A stretch of DNA of 64,000 nucleotides, taken from positions 56,886 to 120,885 of the forward strand of contig CAKOND010000002.1 in the NCBI GenBank assembly GCA_934096945.1, given 5' to 3'. Source of the DNA: an uncultured Bacilli bacterium (GTDB taxonomy: Bacteria > Bacillota_I > Bacilli_A > RF39 > UBA660). Positions 33,128-42,060 of the stretch are shown piece by piece. Numbering within the stretch: position 1 is the stretch's first letter; each line of letters begins with the position of its first letter. The position numbers and the translations under genes are program-made. The notes beneath the pieces were generated by a model. That model was not told where the DNA came from. It made no database searches and saw only the letters and a program-made list of their open reading frames with translations.

Positions 33128-33168
33128 TTAGAAAACAAGGAGCCAAATAATGGTTCCTTGTTTTCTAA
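33128..33168. repeat. Long perfect palindrome
   Basis: TTAGAAAACAAGGA (33128-33141) pairs with TCCTTGTTTTCTAA (33155-33168), and GCC/GGT extends the stem to about 17 bp. No T tail on either strand. It lies between convergent genes and may act as a transcription block or be a small palindromic element. Confidence 0.6.
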
Positions 33169-33174
33169 AAATAT

Positions 33175-33312
33175 TTAAAATTTTAAATCATTTATACTTA
33201 ATAATGATTCATCTTTATTTATTGTGCCATCTATAAGTTCCATAACTCTTGTATTAGTTTTGTATTCATCGGTCTTATCGTTTAGATATGATTTTAGTTT
33301 AAAATTATTCAT
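33175..33312 (-). CDS. Possible 45-residue protein downstream of trmL
   Basis: Reads MNNFKLKSYLNDKT ... MELIDGTINKDE to a stop at 33175. It follows the trmL terminator directly, with no ribosome site, so expression is doubtful. The sequence is protein-like and acidic, but I recognise nothing. Confidence 0.25.
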   Translation of the reverse strand: MNNFKLKSYLNDKTDEYKTNTRVMELIDGTINKDESLLSINDLKF

Positions 33313-33317
33313 TGAAT

Positions 33318-33344
33318 AAAAAAAGAATAAGCTCGTCTTATTCC
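33318..33344 (-). terminator. Terminator of trmL
   Basis: On the minus strand GAATAAG-ACGAG-CTTATTC followed by seven T; overlaps the trmL stop. Confidence 0.8.
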
Positions 33345-33856
33345 TTGAAATCTTCAATTTCTGTTTTTGACTTATGTGGTTCATCAAATAATAGTCCTTT
33401 GTAGTTTCTTTGACGTAATGCTTCATATAACATTATTGCTACAGTATTTGATAAATTTAAACTCCTTACATTGTCTGTCATTGGCATTCTCATACAATTA
33501 TCTATATGAGGTTTTAATATGCTTTTTGGTATTCCAGTTGATTCTTTCCCAAATACGAAATAGATATTTTCATTTGAATTGCTATAGTCAAAACTAGAGT
33601 GGGGTTTGTGACCATATCTGGTTAAAAAATAAAAGATACCATTTTGATTTTTACTAAAAAAATCTTCCCAATTTTCATAAACGTACCATTTTAATTTATC
33701 TATATAATTGACACCACTTCTTTTTAAAGAGGCATCATCAATTTTAAAACCTAATGGTTTGATTAAATGTAAAGTAGCGTTTGTTGCTACGCATGTACGC
33801 ATGATGTTGCCAGTATTTTGTGGTATTTCAGGCTCAAATAAAACAACGTTTAACAT
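33338..33856 (-). CDS. trmL: tRNA (cytidine/uridine-34-2'-O)-methyltransferase TrmL
   Basis: 172 residues, SPOUT fold. N-terminal LFEPEIPQNTGNIMRTC (about 6-22), FVFGKESTGIP (about 97-107) and the C-terminal knot MPMTDNVRSLNLSNTVAIMLYEALRQ (two segments around 122-147). Methylates the wobble base of tRNA-Leu isoacceptors. Complete length. Confidence 0.93.
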   Translation of the reverse strand: MLNVVLFEPEIPQNTGNIMRTCVATNATLHLIKPLGFKIDDASLKRSGVNYIDKLKWYVYENWEDFFSKNQNGIFYFLTRYGHKPHSSFDYSNSNENIYFVFGKESTGIPKSILKPHIDNCMRMPMTDNVRSLNLSNTVAIMLYEALRQRNYKGLLFDEPHKSKTEIEDFKE

Positions 33857-33881
33857 AATTTCACTTCCTTAAAAAAGGCCT

Positions 33882-34451
33882 TTATTGGCCTTGGTATTCG
33901 TAAATATCTAAAAGTTTTTGGAAATCACTAGCATTTATGATATTGTTATCATTTCTGTGGACTATACCTTGTACTTTTCCATCTTTGTAATATAAAATTA
34001 CAGGAACTTTAGTAATTTTATCTGTTTCAAATGCATTATTTAATCTAGTTAGATAATTATCTTCATTTAACATGTCTTTAATATTTATATAATAGAATGA
34101 ATCACTTAATTTGTATTTGTCAATAAGAGTCTTTAATCCTGTTTCTAATTTGTATGTATCTTTGTTACCTGTATATGTAATTAAGACAAAATATTCATTT
34201 GGTGATTCTGCTAGAATTTGATTTACTTCATCAAGATTTTTGATTTCTAAACTAACTGTTCCAGTGTTTACTAAGTAACTTGTGCTATATTTTTCTGTTT
34301 CGTTATTTTTATTTACTCTATAAGTATAAAATATTACAAGTATTAGTAATAGTATACATCCAATAAATATTAACATGTTTTTTGATGTAAATAAATTTTT
34401 GGCATCTTTTACTTCTTTAATTTCTTCTTTAGTTTTTTTTGTGTTTTCCAT
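33882..34451 (-). CDS. Membrane-anchored thioredoxin-fold protein without CxxC
   Basis: About 189 residues. Charged N-terminus, one transmembrane helix (MLIFIGCILLLILVIFYTYRV), and an outer domain (about 65-185) with thioredoxin-like layout: EYFVLITYTGNKDTYK, DSFYYINIKDML, and TKVPVILYYKDGKVQGI with the cis-Pro in VPVIL. The usual CxxC is absent (TGNKD), so it is not a redox enzyme. The AAAGGT site abuts the ATG at 34460 but spaces well for 34451. Confidence 0.65.
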   Translation of the reverse strand: MENTKKTKEEIKEVKDAKNLFTSKNMLIFIGCILLLILVIFYTYRVNKNNETEKYSTSYLVNTGTVSLEIKNLDEVNQILAESPNEYFVLITYTGNKDTYKLETGLKTLIDKYKLSDSFYYINIKDMLNEDNYLTRLNNAFETDKITKVPVILYYKDGKVQGIVHRNDNNIINASDFQKLLDIYEYQGQ

Positions 34452-34510
34452 ATACACCATACCTTTCTTTTATAATATAACATATATTTTATTTTTTTTA
34501 AATATTTTTT

Positions 34511-36751
34511 TTATTCTTGGACATTATTTTTCTCTAACTTTACTAAAACTTCACGTGGTTTAGAACCATTTTGAGGTCCTACTATACCGCGTGCTTCAAG
34601 TAAATCCATCATTCTAGCTGCTCTGTTATAACCAAATCTAAATCTTCTTTGGATGAGGGAGGCACTAATTTTTCCAGTTTGAATAGCAAATTCAACAACA
34701 TCATTATATGCATCATCATCTTCACCCCCAACAGCTGAGGAACCTGATCCACTTGATGTATTTTGACTAACATTTTCAAAACTTTGATCATATTTAACTA
34801 CTGCTTGATTTTTACAAAAATCAATTAATCTTTTTATTTCGTCATCGTTTACAAAGCTACCTTGGATTCTTGTTGGTGCTGATTCACCCATTGGAAAATA
34901 TAACATGTCACCTTTACCGAGTAATCTTTCGGCACCTCTTTGGTCAAGGATTGTACGAGAGTCAATTTGTGATGCAACTGCAAAAGCAATACGAGATGGA
35001 ATATTATTTTTAATTAAACCTGTAATAACATCTGTTGATGGTCTTTGGGTTGCAACTATAAGATGAATTCCAGCTGCACGAGCAAGTTGAGTAATACGTG
35101 TAATTGAATCTTCAACTTCTTTAGATGCAACAAGCATTAAATCTGCAAGTTCATCAATTATAACAACTATATAAGGCATTCTATTTTGTGGACTTTCTGG
35201 ATGTTTTTTATTATATTTATCAATCATTTCATTATATCCAGTTATGTTTTTAACTTCCTTATCACTAAATGTTTGAAATCTTCGATCCATTTCTGTTACT
35301 ACTCTTTGAAGGGTTAAACTTGCTTTTTTGGGATCGCTCACAACTGGGCAAAGTAGGTGAGGAATACCATTATAATTTGTAAGTTCAACTTTTTTAGGGT
35401 CTACAAGAACGAGTTTTACTTCAGTTGGTTTATAACGCATTAATATCGATGCAATAATTCCATTGATACATACAGATTTACCTGAACCAGTTGAACCTGC
35501 AACTAAAAGGTGAGGCATCTTTGTTAAGTCAAATACTTTTGGTGTACCCATAATATCTTTTCCTAATGCTGCACATATTTTTGCATCACTTTTTAAATTT
35601 TGTGGACTTTCAAGGACTTCTCTTAAAGTTACACTTGAAATTGTAGGGTTTGGTATTTCAATACCTATTGTACTTTTGCCTGGAATAGGTGCTTGAATAA
35701 TGACATCTTTGGCAGCAAGTGCTAAAGCTATTTCTTTATCAATACTTAATATTCTATTAACTTTGGTTGCTGGTGGAACAGTGAGTTCATATTCTGTAAC
35801 TGCTGGTCCAATATGAATTTCTACAACTTTGGCAGCAATACCGAAATCTCTTAAAACTCTTTCTAGTATTTCTTTGTTACTTTGTGTAAATGTTGTACTA
35901 TTTACTTTTTTAGGTTTAGGTTTATCAAATATTTCGTCAAATTTTGGTAAGCGATAATATTCTTCTTCATCAGATGTAATTTCTTCTTTAGTTTCAGTTT
36001 TTTCTAAGGATTCTTGTGTAATTGGTTTATTTTTTAATTCTTCCATACTTGTTATAATTATCTTTTCTTTTTCAAGTGGTTTTACTTCAGGTGTTTCTTT
36101 TATTTCATCACTTGTTGTAATAGGAATATCTTCTTCACTAGTTGTATCCGTTTTTTCTTTTTTCTTTCTTTTAAATATGCTAAATATTTTAGCAAAAATA
36201 TTTGATAGATTAAAATTAAATGTTAATACAGATGCAAATATACCGAGTAAAACTAAAATAACAATAGTACCGGTTTTTCCAAATAATCCATAAAGTAGAG
36301 CCGTAAATAGAGCTCCGATAAAACCACCACCAATAACTACAGTTGTAACACCTGATGTATTTAAAGCATTAGATGCATTTATCGATGATATTCTTTCCAT
36401 AAAATTATTATACGTCTCCATAATAATTTCTTTTGGATTTTGGGTTATAGATAAAAATTCAAAATGGCTTGCAACTAAAAGAATAATGAAAAAAATGTAT
36501 AATCCTATTAGTTTGGGACTGCTAAATTTTGGCATTTTTCTTTTATAAAGCATGTAAACGCCAAGAACTATTAAGGATGTTAAAATAATTATCCACCATG
36601 TGCCAGCTAAAAATATTGCAAACATTTTAAGTAGGGAACCAATAAATCCAAAGCCAAAACCAATTATACCTATAAGCACAAGGATAAGGCCAGTTAGTTC
36701 AACATTATAACTACTGTTATTATTTTCTTTAGTTTTTTTCTTCTTTGCCAT
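34511..36751 (-). CDS. ftsK: DNA translocase FtsK/SpoIIIE
   Basis: 746 residues. Four N-terminal transmembrane helices (to about 190), an acidic linker, then the motor: Walker A GSTGSGKSVCI (about 417-427), Walker B VVIIDELADLM (about 533-543), ATQRPSTDVITG. A C-terminal winged-helix gamma domain (about 680-740, IQRRFRFGYNRAARMMDLLE) reads KOPS-like guides. Moves chromosome through the septum at division or sporulation. The ATG at 36751 follows AAGGTGAT; an in-frame GTG at 36760 is inside that site. Confidence 0.95.
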   Translation of the reverse strand: MAKKKKTKENNNSSYNVELTGLILVLIGIIGFGFGFIGSLLKMFAIFLAGTWWIIILTSLIVLGVYMLYKRKMPKFSSPKLIGLYIFFIILLVASHFEFLSITQNPKEIIMETYNNFMERISSINASNALNTSGVTTVVIGGGFIGALFTALLYGLFGKTGTIVILVLLGIFASVLTFNFNLSNIFAKIFSIFKRKKKEKTDTTSEEDIPITTSDEIKETPEVKPLEKEKIIITSMEELKNKPITQESLEKTETKEEITSDEEEYYRLPKFDEIFDKPKPKKVNSTTFTQSNKEILERVLRDFGIAAKVVEIHIGPAVTEYELTVPPATKVNRILSIDKEIALALAAKDVIIQAPIPGKSTIGIEIPNPTISSVTLREVLESPQNLKSDAKICAALGKDIMGTPKVFDLTKMPHLLVAGSTGSGKSVCINGIIASILMRYKPTEVKLVLVDPKKVELTNYNGIPHLLCPVVSDPKKASLTLQRVVTEMDRRFQTFSDKEVKNITGYNEMIDKYNKKHPESPQNRMPYIVVIIDELADLMLVASKEVEDSITRITQLARAAGIHLIVATQRPSTDVITGLIKNNIPSRIAFAVASQIDSRTILDQRGAERLLGKGDMLYFPMGESAPTRIQGSFVNDDEIKRLIDFCKNQAVVKYDQSFENVSQNTSSGSGSSAVGGEDDDAYNDVVEFAIQTGKISASLIQRRFRFGYNRAARMMDLLEARGIVGPQNGSKPREVLVKLEKNNVQE

Positions 36752-36824
36752 TTTTATCACCTTAATTAATTATACCTTAATTTATAAAAATATTCAAATG
36801 ATTTTTTGAAAAATTGGCCATAAT

Positions 36825-36845
36825 AAAAAGCCATAACGGCTTTTA
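36825..36845 (-). terminator. Terminator of the cotJ operon
   Basis: On the minus strand AAAAGCC-GTTAT-GGCTTTTT, just after the cotJC stop. Confidence 0.7.
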
Positions 36846-36847
36846 AA

Positions 36848-37408
36848 TTATTTATATCCTTTTTCCTTATAATAGTTATATAACTCTTCAAAACGATTAA
36901 AGTGAATAATTTCTCTTTGACGTAAGAATAAAAGAGGTTCAATAACTTTTGGATCTGTTGCTAAATCAATTAAATGCTCATAAGCAACTCTGGCTTTTTG
37001 TTCTGCTGCCATGTCTTCAACTAAATCAGCAAGTGGGTTACCAGTAACTGCAAATGTTGATGCATCAAAAGCAACACCATCAGCACTCATTGGGAATACT
37101 CCTTTGCCATGTTCAGTATAGAAACTTTCAAGTCCAGCTTCTTTGATTTCTTCAATCGTAGCATTTTCCATAAGTTGTGAAACAATTGTTGCAACCATCT
37201 CTAAATGACCAATTTCTTCAGTAGCGATATCGTTTAAAAGTGCTCTTCCTTTTTCATCTGGCATTGTAAATTTTTGATGAAAATATCTTAGAGTCGCTCC
37301 AAGTTCTCCAGCATATCCCCCAACTTGTGTAATGATTAATTTTGCCATTTTTAAATCTTTTTTTGTGACACTAATTGGATAAGATAAATGCTTTACATAT
37401 TTAAACAT
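36848..37408 (-). CDS. cotJC: Spore coat protein CotJC (manganese-catalase family)
   Basis: 186 residues, ferritin-like four-helix bundle. Metal-ligand glutamates in GELGATLRYFHQ, ATEEIGHLEMVATIV and the later EQKARVAYEHLI / REIIHFNRFEEL stretches. Made in the mother cell and assembled into the coat. The ATG at 37408 follows GGAGGT; codons upstream belong to the cotJB reading. Overlaps cotJB by 8 bases. Confidence 0.92.
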   Translation of the reverse strand: MFKYVKHLSYPISVTKKDLKMAKLIITQVGGYAGELGATLRYFHQKFTMPDEKGRALLNDIATEEIGHLEMVATIVSQLMENATIEEIKEAGLESFYTEHGKGVFPMSADGVAFDASTFAVTGNPLADLVEDMAAEQKARVAYEHLIDLATDPKVIEPLLFLRQREIIHFNRFEELYNYYKEKGYK

Positions 37409-37835
37409 ATTTAGTACCTCCGGTATCTTCCCATGGCCATGGGTTATTAATCCATTCAAATTTGTTTATAGATTCGTTATCCACAACTTCTAGTGGACCA
37501 TAACACTTGACATATTCCATTTCTTTTTCACATGATTTTTCTGTAAGTTCTTTAAATTTTTTTAACATTTGTGTATCTTCTGGATGTAAATCTAAGTAAA
37601 TATTTAAATCATTAATTGCAAAAGATAATGCCATAATTTCTAAAAGTAATTCTTCTTTCTTATTTTTAGCTACTATTTTAGCTGGTTTATAATCTTTATA
37701 TGGAACATATTCGTCTTGAAACATGTTTCCTTTAGTAAAACCAGTAGGCACACTTGTAAGCATATTAGTTTTATCAATCTTTACTTCTTTAGGTATTGTA
37801 AATCCAAAGAAACCTAAATTGTCATCAAATAACAT
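37401..37835 (-). CDS. cotJB: Spore coat protein CotJB with CotJA-like N-terminal extension
   Basis: 144 residues. The C-terminal ~80 are CotJB: LLLEIMALSFAINDLNIYLDLHPED and a WINNPWPWE ending (the YGPL motif lies between). The first ~58 residues (GFTKGNMFQDEYVPYKDYKP) resemble CotJA-type sequence, so a CotJA-CotJB fusion is possible. No separate cotJA lies upstream. GGGAGGAAAAA precedes the start. The upstream minus-strand sequence holds CATACTATA, compatible with a sigma-E or sigma-K -10 (weak inference). Confidence 0.85.
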   Translation of the reverse strand: MLFDDNLGFFGFTIPKEVKIDKTNMLTSVPTGFTKGNMFQDEYVPYKDYKPAKIVAKNKKEELLLEIMALSFAINDLNIYLDLHPEDTQMLKKFKELTEKSCEKEMEYVKCYGPLEVVDNESINKFEWINNPWPWEDTGGTKYV

Positions 37836-37996
37836 AATTTTTCCTCCCTAATTTATAGTATGTTTTGCCTAAAATATGTATTGGGTAAAATACTTAGGGT
37901 ATAATAAATTATATAAAGTTGGAAAAATTTATTATTAGGTAATTGACTTTAATTGCATTTTATTTTAAAATTATTATTAGGATAGGTTAGAGGCAT

Positions 37997-39967
37997 ATGG
38001 ATAAATTACGCGTTAAAATAAAAAAAATCCTGAATAAAGATGTAACAAATCTTTTAAATAAATATAAAGTCCTACTTGTAAGCGTTGCTATAGTAGTAAT
38101 TTTGGCATGTGTGGGATTAATAGTTTCATATGCATTCTATCAAGTTATTGATACTACCCCAGTAATTCTAAGTACAACACCTCAAATACCAGATTTAGAT
38201 GTAAGAATTATGGCTGAAGATCGAGATACCAATGGAAATGGTGTTAATAGTTATTCAGTTTACCCTTATATTCCTAGAGCTGGTTATAAGTATGATGCAA
38301 GTATGAGTTATTGTACAAATGGGGCATCTATAACATATAATGCAGATACTTTTGATGCTAGTATTGATGCTACTGGACACGATGTTTGTTATTTGTATTT
38401 TAAATCTACTGCAAGTTTGGATATTACTTTAGAAGTTTATGCTGAAAATGTTGATAGTGATGGAATAGGCAATGGAGTTTATACAAAACTTGAAACAACT
38501 GCTCTTCCTTCTGTGGGTTATGAATTTAATAGTGGTAAATCTTATTGTGTTTATGCAGATGATTTGAATACACAAGTAAGTGATACAACTGTAACCTATA
38601 ATTCTGAAAAACAAAACTTTACTGTAAATACTAGTAAAAAAGGAGCAATATGTAAAGCTTATATGGATGCTATGGATGTGGATATTGCCTTAAAAATATA
38701 CGTTCAATCTAAAAAAGGATCTTCTTCGTATTTTGAAGTAGATAAAATACCTGCTAATACATTTTATGAAATTGGGGCAAAATCTGCATGTACTGGTACT
38801 TCAACAATGACTATGAAAAATCAAAAAGTTATAATTGCAGCAACTAATAGAACTAATTGTGTTGCATATTTAGATGTTGGTTCTGGTCCAATTCTTGAAA
38901 GTATGCAAAACAGTGTTAATGGTCAAAATGTAACAATAACACTTACAAATAGCAATATTGGAGTGACACCACAAACATATTATTATTCAAAAGATAATGG
39001 CGTAACGTATGTGACTAGTACACAAAATAGTTATACTTTTACCAATTTAACTCCACTTACAGATTTTACTTTTAAAGCTTATTCTGTGGATGCTGCAGGA
39101 AATACATCTGGTATTTTAACAACAACAGCAACAACTGATTATGTATTAAATAAACCATTTGCTTACTCCAATGCTGTTCAATCATTTACTACAAAAGTTG
39201 ACGGATATTATAAGATGCAAGTTTGGGGTGCACAGGGTGGTAGTTATTCTTCTTATAATGGTGGTGCTGGTGGTTATAGTGAAGGAGTTGTTTATTTAAC
39301 TGCTGGAACTAATTTATATGTATATGTAGGTGGTCAACCAACATCGACTTCGTCCACATCAGCTGCAATAACGGGTGGTTTTAATGGTGGTGGTCAAGCA
39401 AGAGTTCACTCTTATTCTGGTACAACTTCTTATTCTCAAGCAGGTGGAGGTGCGTCTGACTTTAGAATTGGTACAGACTCATTATATGCTCGAGTTATTG
39501 TTGCCGGAGGTGGTGGTGGTTCTTCAAGTATAGATGCCTTAACTACAAAATATGGTGGAGGTTCATCAGGTGGTTCTCCAAGTTCGGCATTTGCTGCATC
39601 ACAAACTGCCGGTGGAACCAATGGTACATTTGGGACAGGCGCTAATGGATATATTAGTGGTTATAATTATAAATATGCTTCTGGTGGTGGAGGCGGTGGC
39701 TGGTATGGCGGCGGTGCTGTAAATGCTCAATCCGATACCGCTACAGATTATCTTAATCAAAATGGTGGAGGTTCTGGATATGTTTATACGTCAAGTACTG
39801 CGGCAAATTATCCATCAGGTTGTTTATTAAATAGTTCATATTATTTAATTAATGCTTCAACTATTGCTGGTAATACATCATTTCCATCACCAACTGGTGG
39901 TACTGAAACTGGACATACTGGAAATGGGTATGCTTATCTAACATACGTAGGAAGGGAATTAAGCTAA
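37997..39967 (+). CDS. Membrane-anchored surface protein with glycine-rich C-terminal domain
   Basis: 656 residues. One N-terminal transmembrane helix (VLLVSVAIVVILACVGLIVSY), then three related beta-rich repeats, each with cysteine pairs (SYCTNG ... VCYLYF; SYCVYA ... ICKAYM; SACTGT ... NCVAYL; about 60-295). An FN3-like domain follows (about 296-380, YYYSKDNGVTYVTS) close in sequence to the one in the 11252 surface protein. A large Gly/Ser/Tyr-rich domain (about 385-650, VQVWGAQGG-like MQVWGAQGG, AGGGGGSS, GGGGGGWYGGG) matches the Gly-rich lectin-like family. The next gene overlaps by one base. Confidence 0.78.
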   Translation: MDKLRVKIKKILNKDVTNLLNKYKVLLVSVAIVVILACVGLIVSYAFYQVIDTTPVILSTTPQIPDLDVRIMAEDRDTNGNGVNSYSVYPYIPRAGYKYDASMSYCTNGASITYNADTFDASIDATGHDVCYLYFKSTASLDITLEVYAENVDSDGIGNGVYTKLETTALPSVGYEFNSGKSYCVYADDLNTQVSDTTVTYNSEKQNFTVNTSKKGAICKAYMDAMDVDIALKIYVQSKKGSSSYFEVDKIPANTFYEIGAKSACTGTSTMTMKNQKVIIAATNRTNCVAYLDVGSGPILESMQNSVNGQNVTITLTNSNIGVTPQTYYYSKDNGVTYVTSTQNSYTFTNLTPLTDFTFKAYSVDAAGNTSGILTTTATTDYVLNKPFAYSNAVQSFTTKVDGYYKMQVWGAQGGSYSSYNGGAGGYSEGVVYLTAGTNLYVYVGGQPTSTSSTSAAITGGFNGGGQARVHSYSGTTSYSQAGGGASDFRIGTDSLYARVIVAGGGGGSSSIDALTTKYGGGSSGGSPSSAFAASQTAGGTNGTFGTGANGYISGYNYKYASGGGGGGWYGGGAVNAQSDTATDYLNQNGGGSGYVYTSSTAANYPSGCLLNSSYYLINASTIAGNTSFPSPTGGTETGHTGNGYAYLTYVGRELS

Positions 39968-40233
39968 TGAATTGTAATAGATGTGGAAAACCACTTCCGA
40001 ATGGTGGAATGGTTTGTAAATTTTGTGGAGCCTTAATTGATCAAAATCAATTGAATTTTCAAAAGAAAATGAAAGATAAAAATGATGAGAGAATTGTACT
40101 TTTAAGTGAAAAATATGGACATAGCAATAATATTGAATATCGAGAAGAAAAAGAAAATAAAATTCTTGGTTTAATAATTATTTCTGTAGTTGTTGTATTT
40201 TTAATAATTTTGACCATATTAATAAATATGTAA
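39967..40233 (+). CDS. Zinc-ribbon membrane protein
   Basis: 88 residues. N-terminal CNRCGKPLPNG ... CKFCG zinc ribbon (about 3-20), charged linker, and a C-terminal transmembrane helix (LGLIIISVVVVFLIILTILI). Coupled (TAATG) to the surface protein, so perhaps connected with its export or assembly. Function unknown. Confidence 0.7.
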   Translation: MNCNRCGKPLPNGGMVCKFCGALIDQNQLNFQKKMKDKNDERIVLLSEKYGHSNNIEYREEKENKILGLIIISVVVVFLIILTILINM

Positions 40234-40245
40234 GGATGTGTTAAT

Positions 40246-40758
40246 ATGTTAATACTTTGTTTAAAAATATTTTTTGCAAGAATTATGGATGTCACATTAG
40301 GTACAATTAGAACTGTACTTGTTGTAAGAGGTCGAAGATTTACTCCGGCCTTTATTGCTTTTTTTGAAGTTCTCATTTGGTTTTTAATTGCTAGAGAAGC
40401 TTTAACTACGGATGTTAAGTCGATTTTAATTCCTATTTGTTATGCTGGTGGTTATGCAACAGGTACTTATATTGGAGGGTTTATTTCTAATAATTTTGTA
40501 GAAGGTTTGATTGGTGTGCAAGTAACTACTAAAAGTGATGGCGTTAAAAAAATGATTGAAGAAATAAGAAAAGCTGGTTTTGGTGTTTCAGCAATTGATT
40601 TAAAAAATCCTCAAGATAATGAGGATAAAACGATGCTAATGATACAACTTAATAAGTCTAAATTAAAGACACTTACTCACATTGTTAGAAGTAATGATCC
40701 GGATGCATTTTTGGTTATAAATGATACAAAGTATGTGCAAAATGGAATTATAAAATAA
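40246..40758 (+). CDS. UPF0316-family membrane protein (DUF5698 + DUF2179)
   Basis: 170 residues. Three N-terminal helices with ARIMDVTLGTIRTVLVVRG and CYAGGYATGTYIGGFI, then a cytosolic DUF2179 domain (about 85-170, TTKSDGVKKMIEEIRKAGFGVSA). Matches UPF0316 proteins of Bacillus in size and motifs. The role is unknown. AAGGATG precedes the ATG. Confidence 0.85.
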   Translation: MLILCLKIFFARIMDVTLGTIRTVLVVRGRRFTPAFIAFFEVLIWFLIAREALTTDVKSILIPICYAGGYATGTYIGGFISNNFVEGLIGVQVTTKSDGVKKMIEEIRKAGFGVSAIDLKNPQDNEDKTMLMIQLNKSKLKTLTHIVRSNDPDAFLVINDTKYVQNGIIK

Positions 40759-40787
40759 AAAGCTCACGAATGAGCTTTTGTTTTTTT
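40757..40787 (+). terminator. Terminator after the UPF0316 gene
   Basis: AGCTCA-CGAA-TGAGCT (40761-40776) with A run before and T run after; it also lies just past the tRNA-Leu 3' end on the other strand. Confidence 0.8.
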
Positions 40788-40789
40788 AT

Positions 40790-40876
40790 TGGTGCCTGTA
40801 TCCAGACTTGAACTGGAACTCCACTAGTGAAAATAGATTTTGAGTCTATCGCGTCTACCAATTCCGCCATACAGGC
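40790..40876 (-). tRNA. tRNA-Leu(CAA)
   Basis: An 87-nt tRNA with a long variable arm, acceptor GCCTGTA / TACAGGC, anticodon loop CTCAAAA (anticodon CAA), CCA encoded. Confidence 0.95.
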
Positions 40877-40976
40877 AAGCACAAGTTAATTATAGCACAT
40901 TTTTATAATTTATGGTAGTAAAATTGTGTAATTTGTTAAAAACGTAAAGTAAATGTAAATTTATAAGTAAGATAAA

Positions 40977-41019
40977 TGACATGTTTTGTCGAATGTGTTT
41001 AAATCTTTTAAATTATACT
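40977..41019 (+). promoter_or_regulatory. Spo0A-activated promoter of spoIIAA-sigF
   Basis: Spo0A box TTTGTCGAA (40985-40993) inside TGACATGTTTTGTCGAA, and TATACT at 41014-41019. TTGTCG to TATACT is 22 bases, the spacing known for Spo0A-dependent sigma-A promoters such as spoIIG and spoIIE. The start codon follows at 41048 after AAGGAGAGAG. Confidence 0.65.
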
Positions 41020-41047
41020 CTAAACTAATATGTAAGGAGAGAGAGAA

Positions 41048-41383
41048 ATGTTTAAGTTAGAGCTGGAGTATAAAAATGAGATATTATTTGCAAGACTTAA
41101 AGGAATATTAGATAGAAAAGCAAGCTATAAAATTAATAATTATTTAAATCCAGTTATTAAGAAACATGAAATTAAAAATTTAGTATATAATTTTGAAAAA
41201 TTAGAGATGGTTGATAATTCAGGAATAGAAGCTCTCATTAATAGTAAATATTATATTAAATGTAATAAAGGTGATATTAAAGTATGTGGTGTTAGTAATG
41301 CTAATTTGTATTTGTGTAAGTATTTGAAGTTTCCAGTTGTAAAAACAGAAGTGGATGCTTATAGAGAAATGGAGGCATTATAA
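41048..41383 (+). CDS. spoIIAA: Anti-sigma-F factor antagonist SpoIIAA (STAS domain)
   Basis: 111 residues. STAS fold with the phosphorylatable serine in MVDNSGIEALIN (about 57-68). In the known pathway dephosphorylated SpoIIAA frees sigma-F from SpoIIAB in the forespore. The gene is followed directly by sigF without the usual spoIIAB between them. Confidence 0.85.
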   Translation: MFKLELEYKNEILFARLKGILDRKASYKINNYLNPVIKKHEIKNLVYNFEKLEMVDNSGIEALINSKYYIKCNKGDIKVCGVSNANLYLCKYLKFPVVKTEVDAYREMEAL

Positions 41384-42028
41384 ATGTTAGAAGAATTAAT
41401 TAAATCTAGTACTGGTCTTATTTGGACAATGGCTAAGCGTTTTTATGGTGTAGATAAAAATGATCTGTATCAAGCTGGTGTTCTTGGTGTCATTAAAGCT
41501 TATCAAAATTATGTAGATGATGGAAAAAGTAAATTTAGTACTTATGCTTATAATTATATATTCGGAGAAATGTATAGTTTGGCAAATAATAGAGAAATTA
41601 AATTAAATAAAGATATAAATAGATTACTTAAAATGATAGAAATGGGAAGAACTAGACTTTCTCAAGAAATAATGAGAATGCCATCAAATAATGAACTTGC
41701 TGCATATCTTGAAATGGAAGAAGAAAAATTAGAACAAGTTTTAAGTTATGCAAATAGTTTTGTATCAATGGATGAAGTATGTGATGAAGAGAGAAGTTTA
41801 CATGAAGTAATAGCGGAAGAAGAAAGCGTTAGTGTAGATGAAAGACTTGAACTTAAAAATAGTATAAACTCTTTAGATGCTATAGAAAAAGATATTATTA
41901 AAAGTCGTTATTATGAAGATTTAACTCAAAGTGAAACAGCTAGAAAATTAGGAATTACTCAAGTAATGGTATCAAGATATGAAAAAAGAAGTTTAACTAA
42001 AATGAGGGATTATATGTATAGTAGATAA
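41384..42028 (+). CDS. sigF: RNA polymerase sigma-F factor
   Basis: 214 residues. Region 2 (DLYQAGVLGVIKAYQNYVDDGKS region, about 27-60, with KFSTYAYNYIFGEM), region 3, and region 4 HTH (LTQSETARKLGITQVMVSRYEKR, about 182-205). Controls early forespore genes. The ATG immediately follows the spoIIAA stop. Its placement before spoVA genes matches Bacillus order and supports sigma-F over sigma-G. Confidence 0.9.
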   Translation: MLEELIKSSTGLIWTMAKRFYGVDKNDLYQAGVLGVIKAYQNYVDDGKSKFSTYAYNYIFGEMYSLANNREIKLNKDINRLLKMIEMGRTRLSQEIMRMPSNNELAAYLEMEEEKLEQVLSYANSFVSMDEVCDEERSLHEVIAEEESVSVDERLELKNSINSLDAIEKDIIKSRYYEDLTQSETARKLGITQVMVSRYEKRSLTKMRDYMYSR

Positions 42029-42060
42029 AAATTCATTCATAATAGTAATGGTGAATATTT

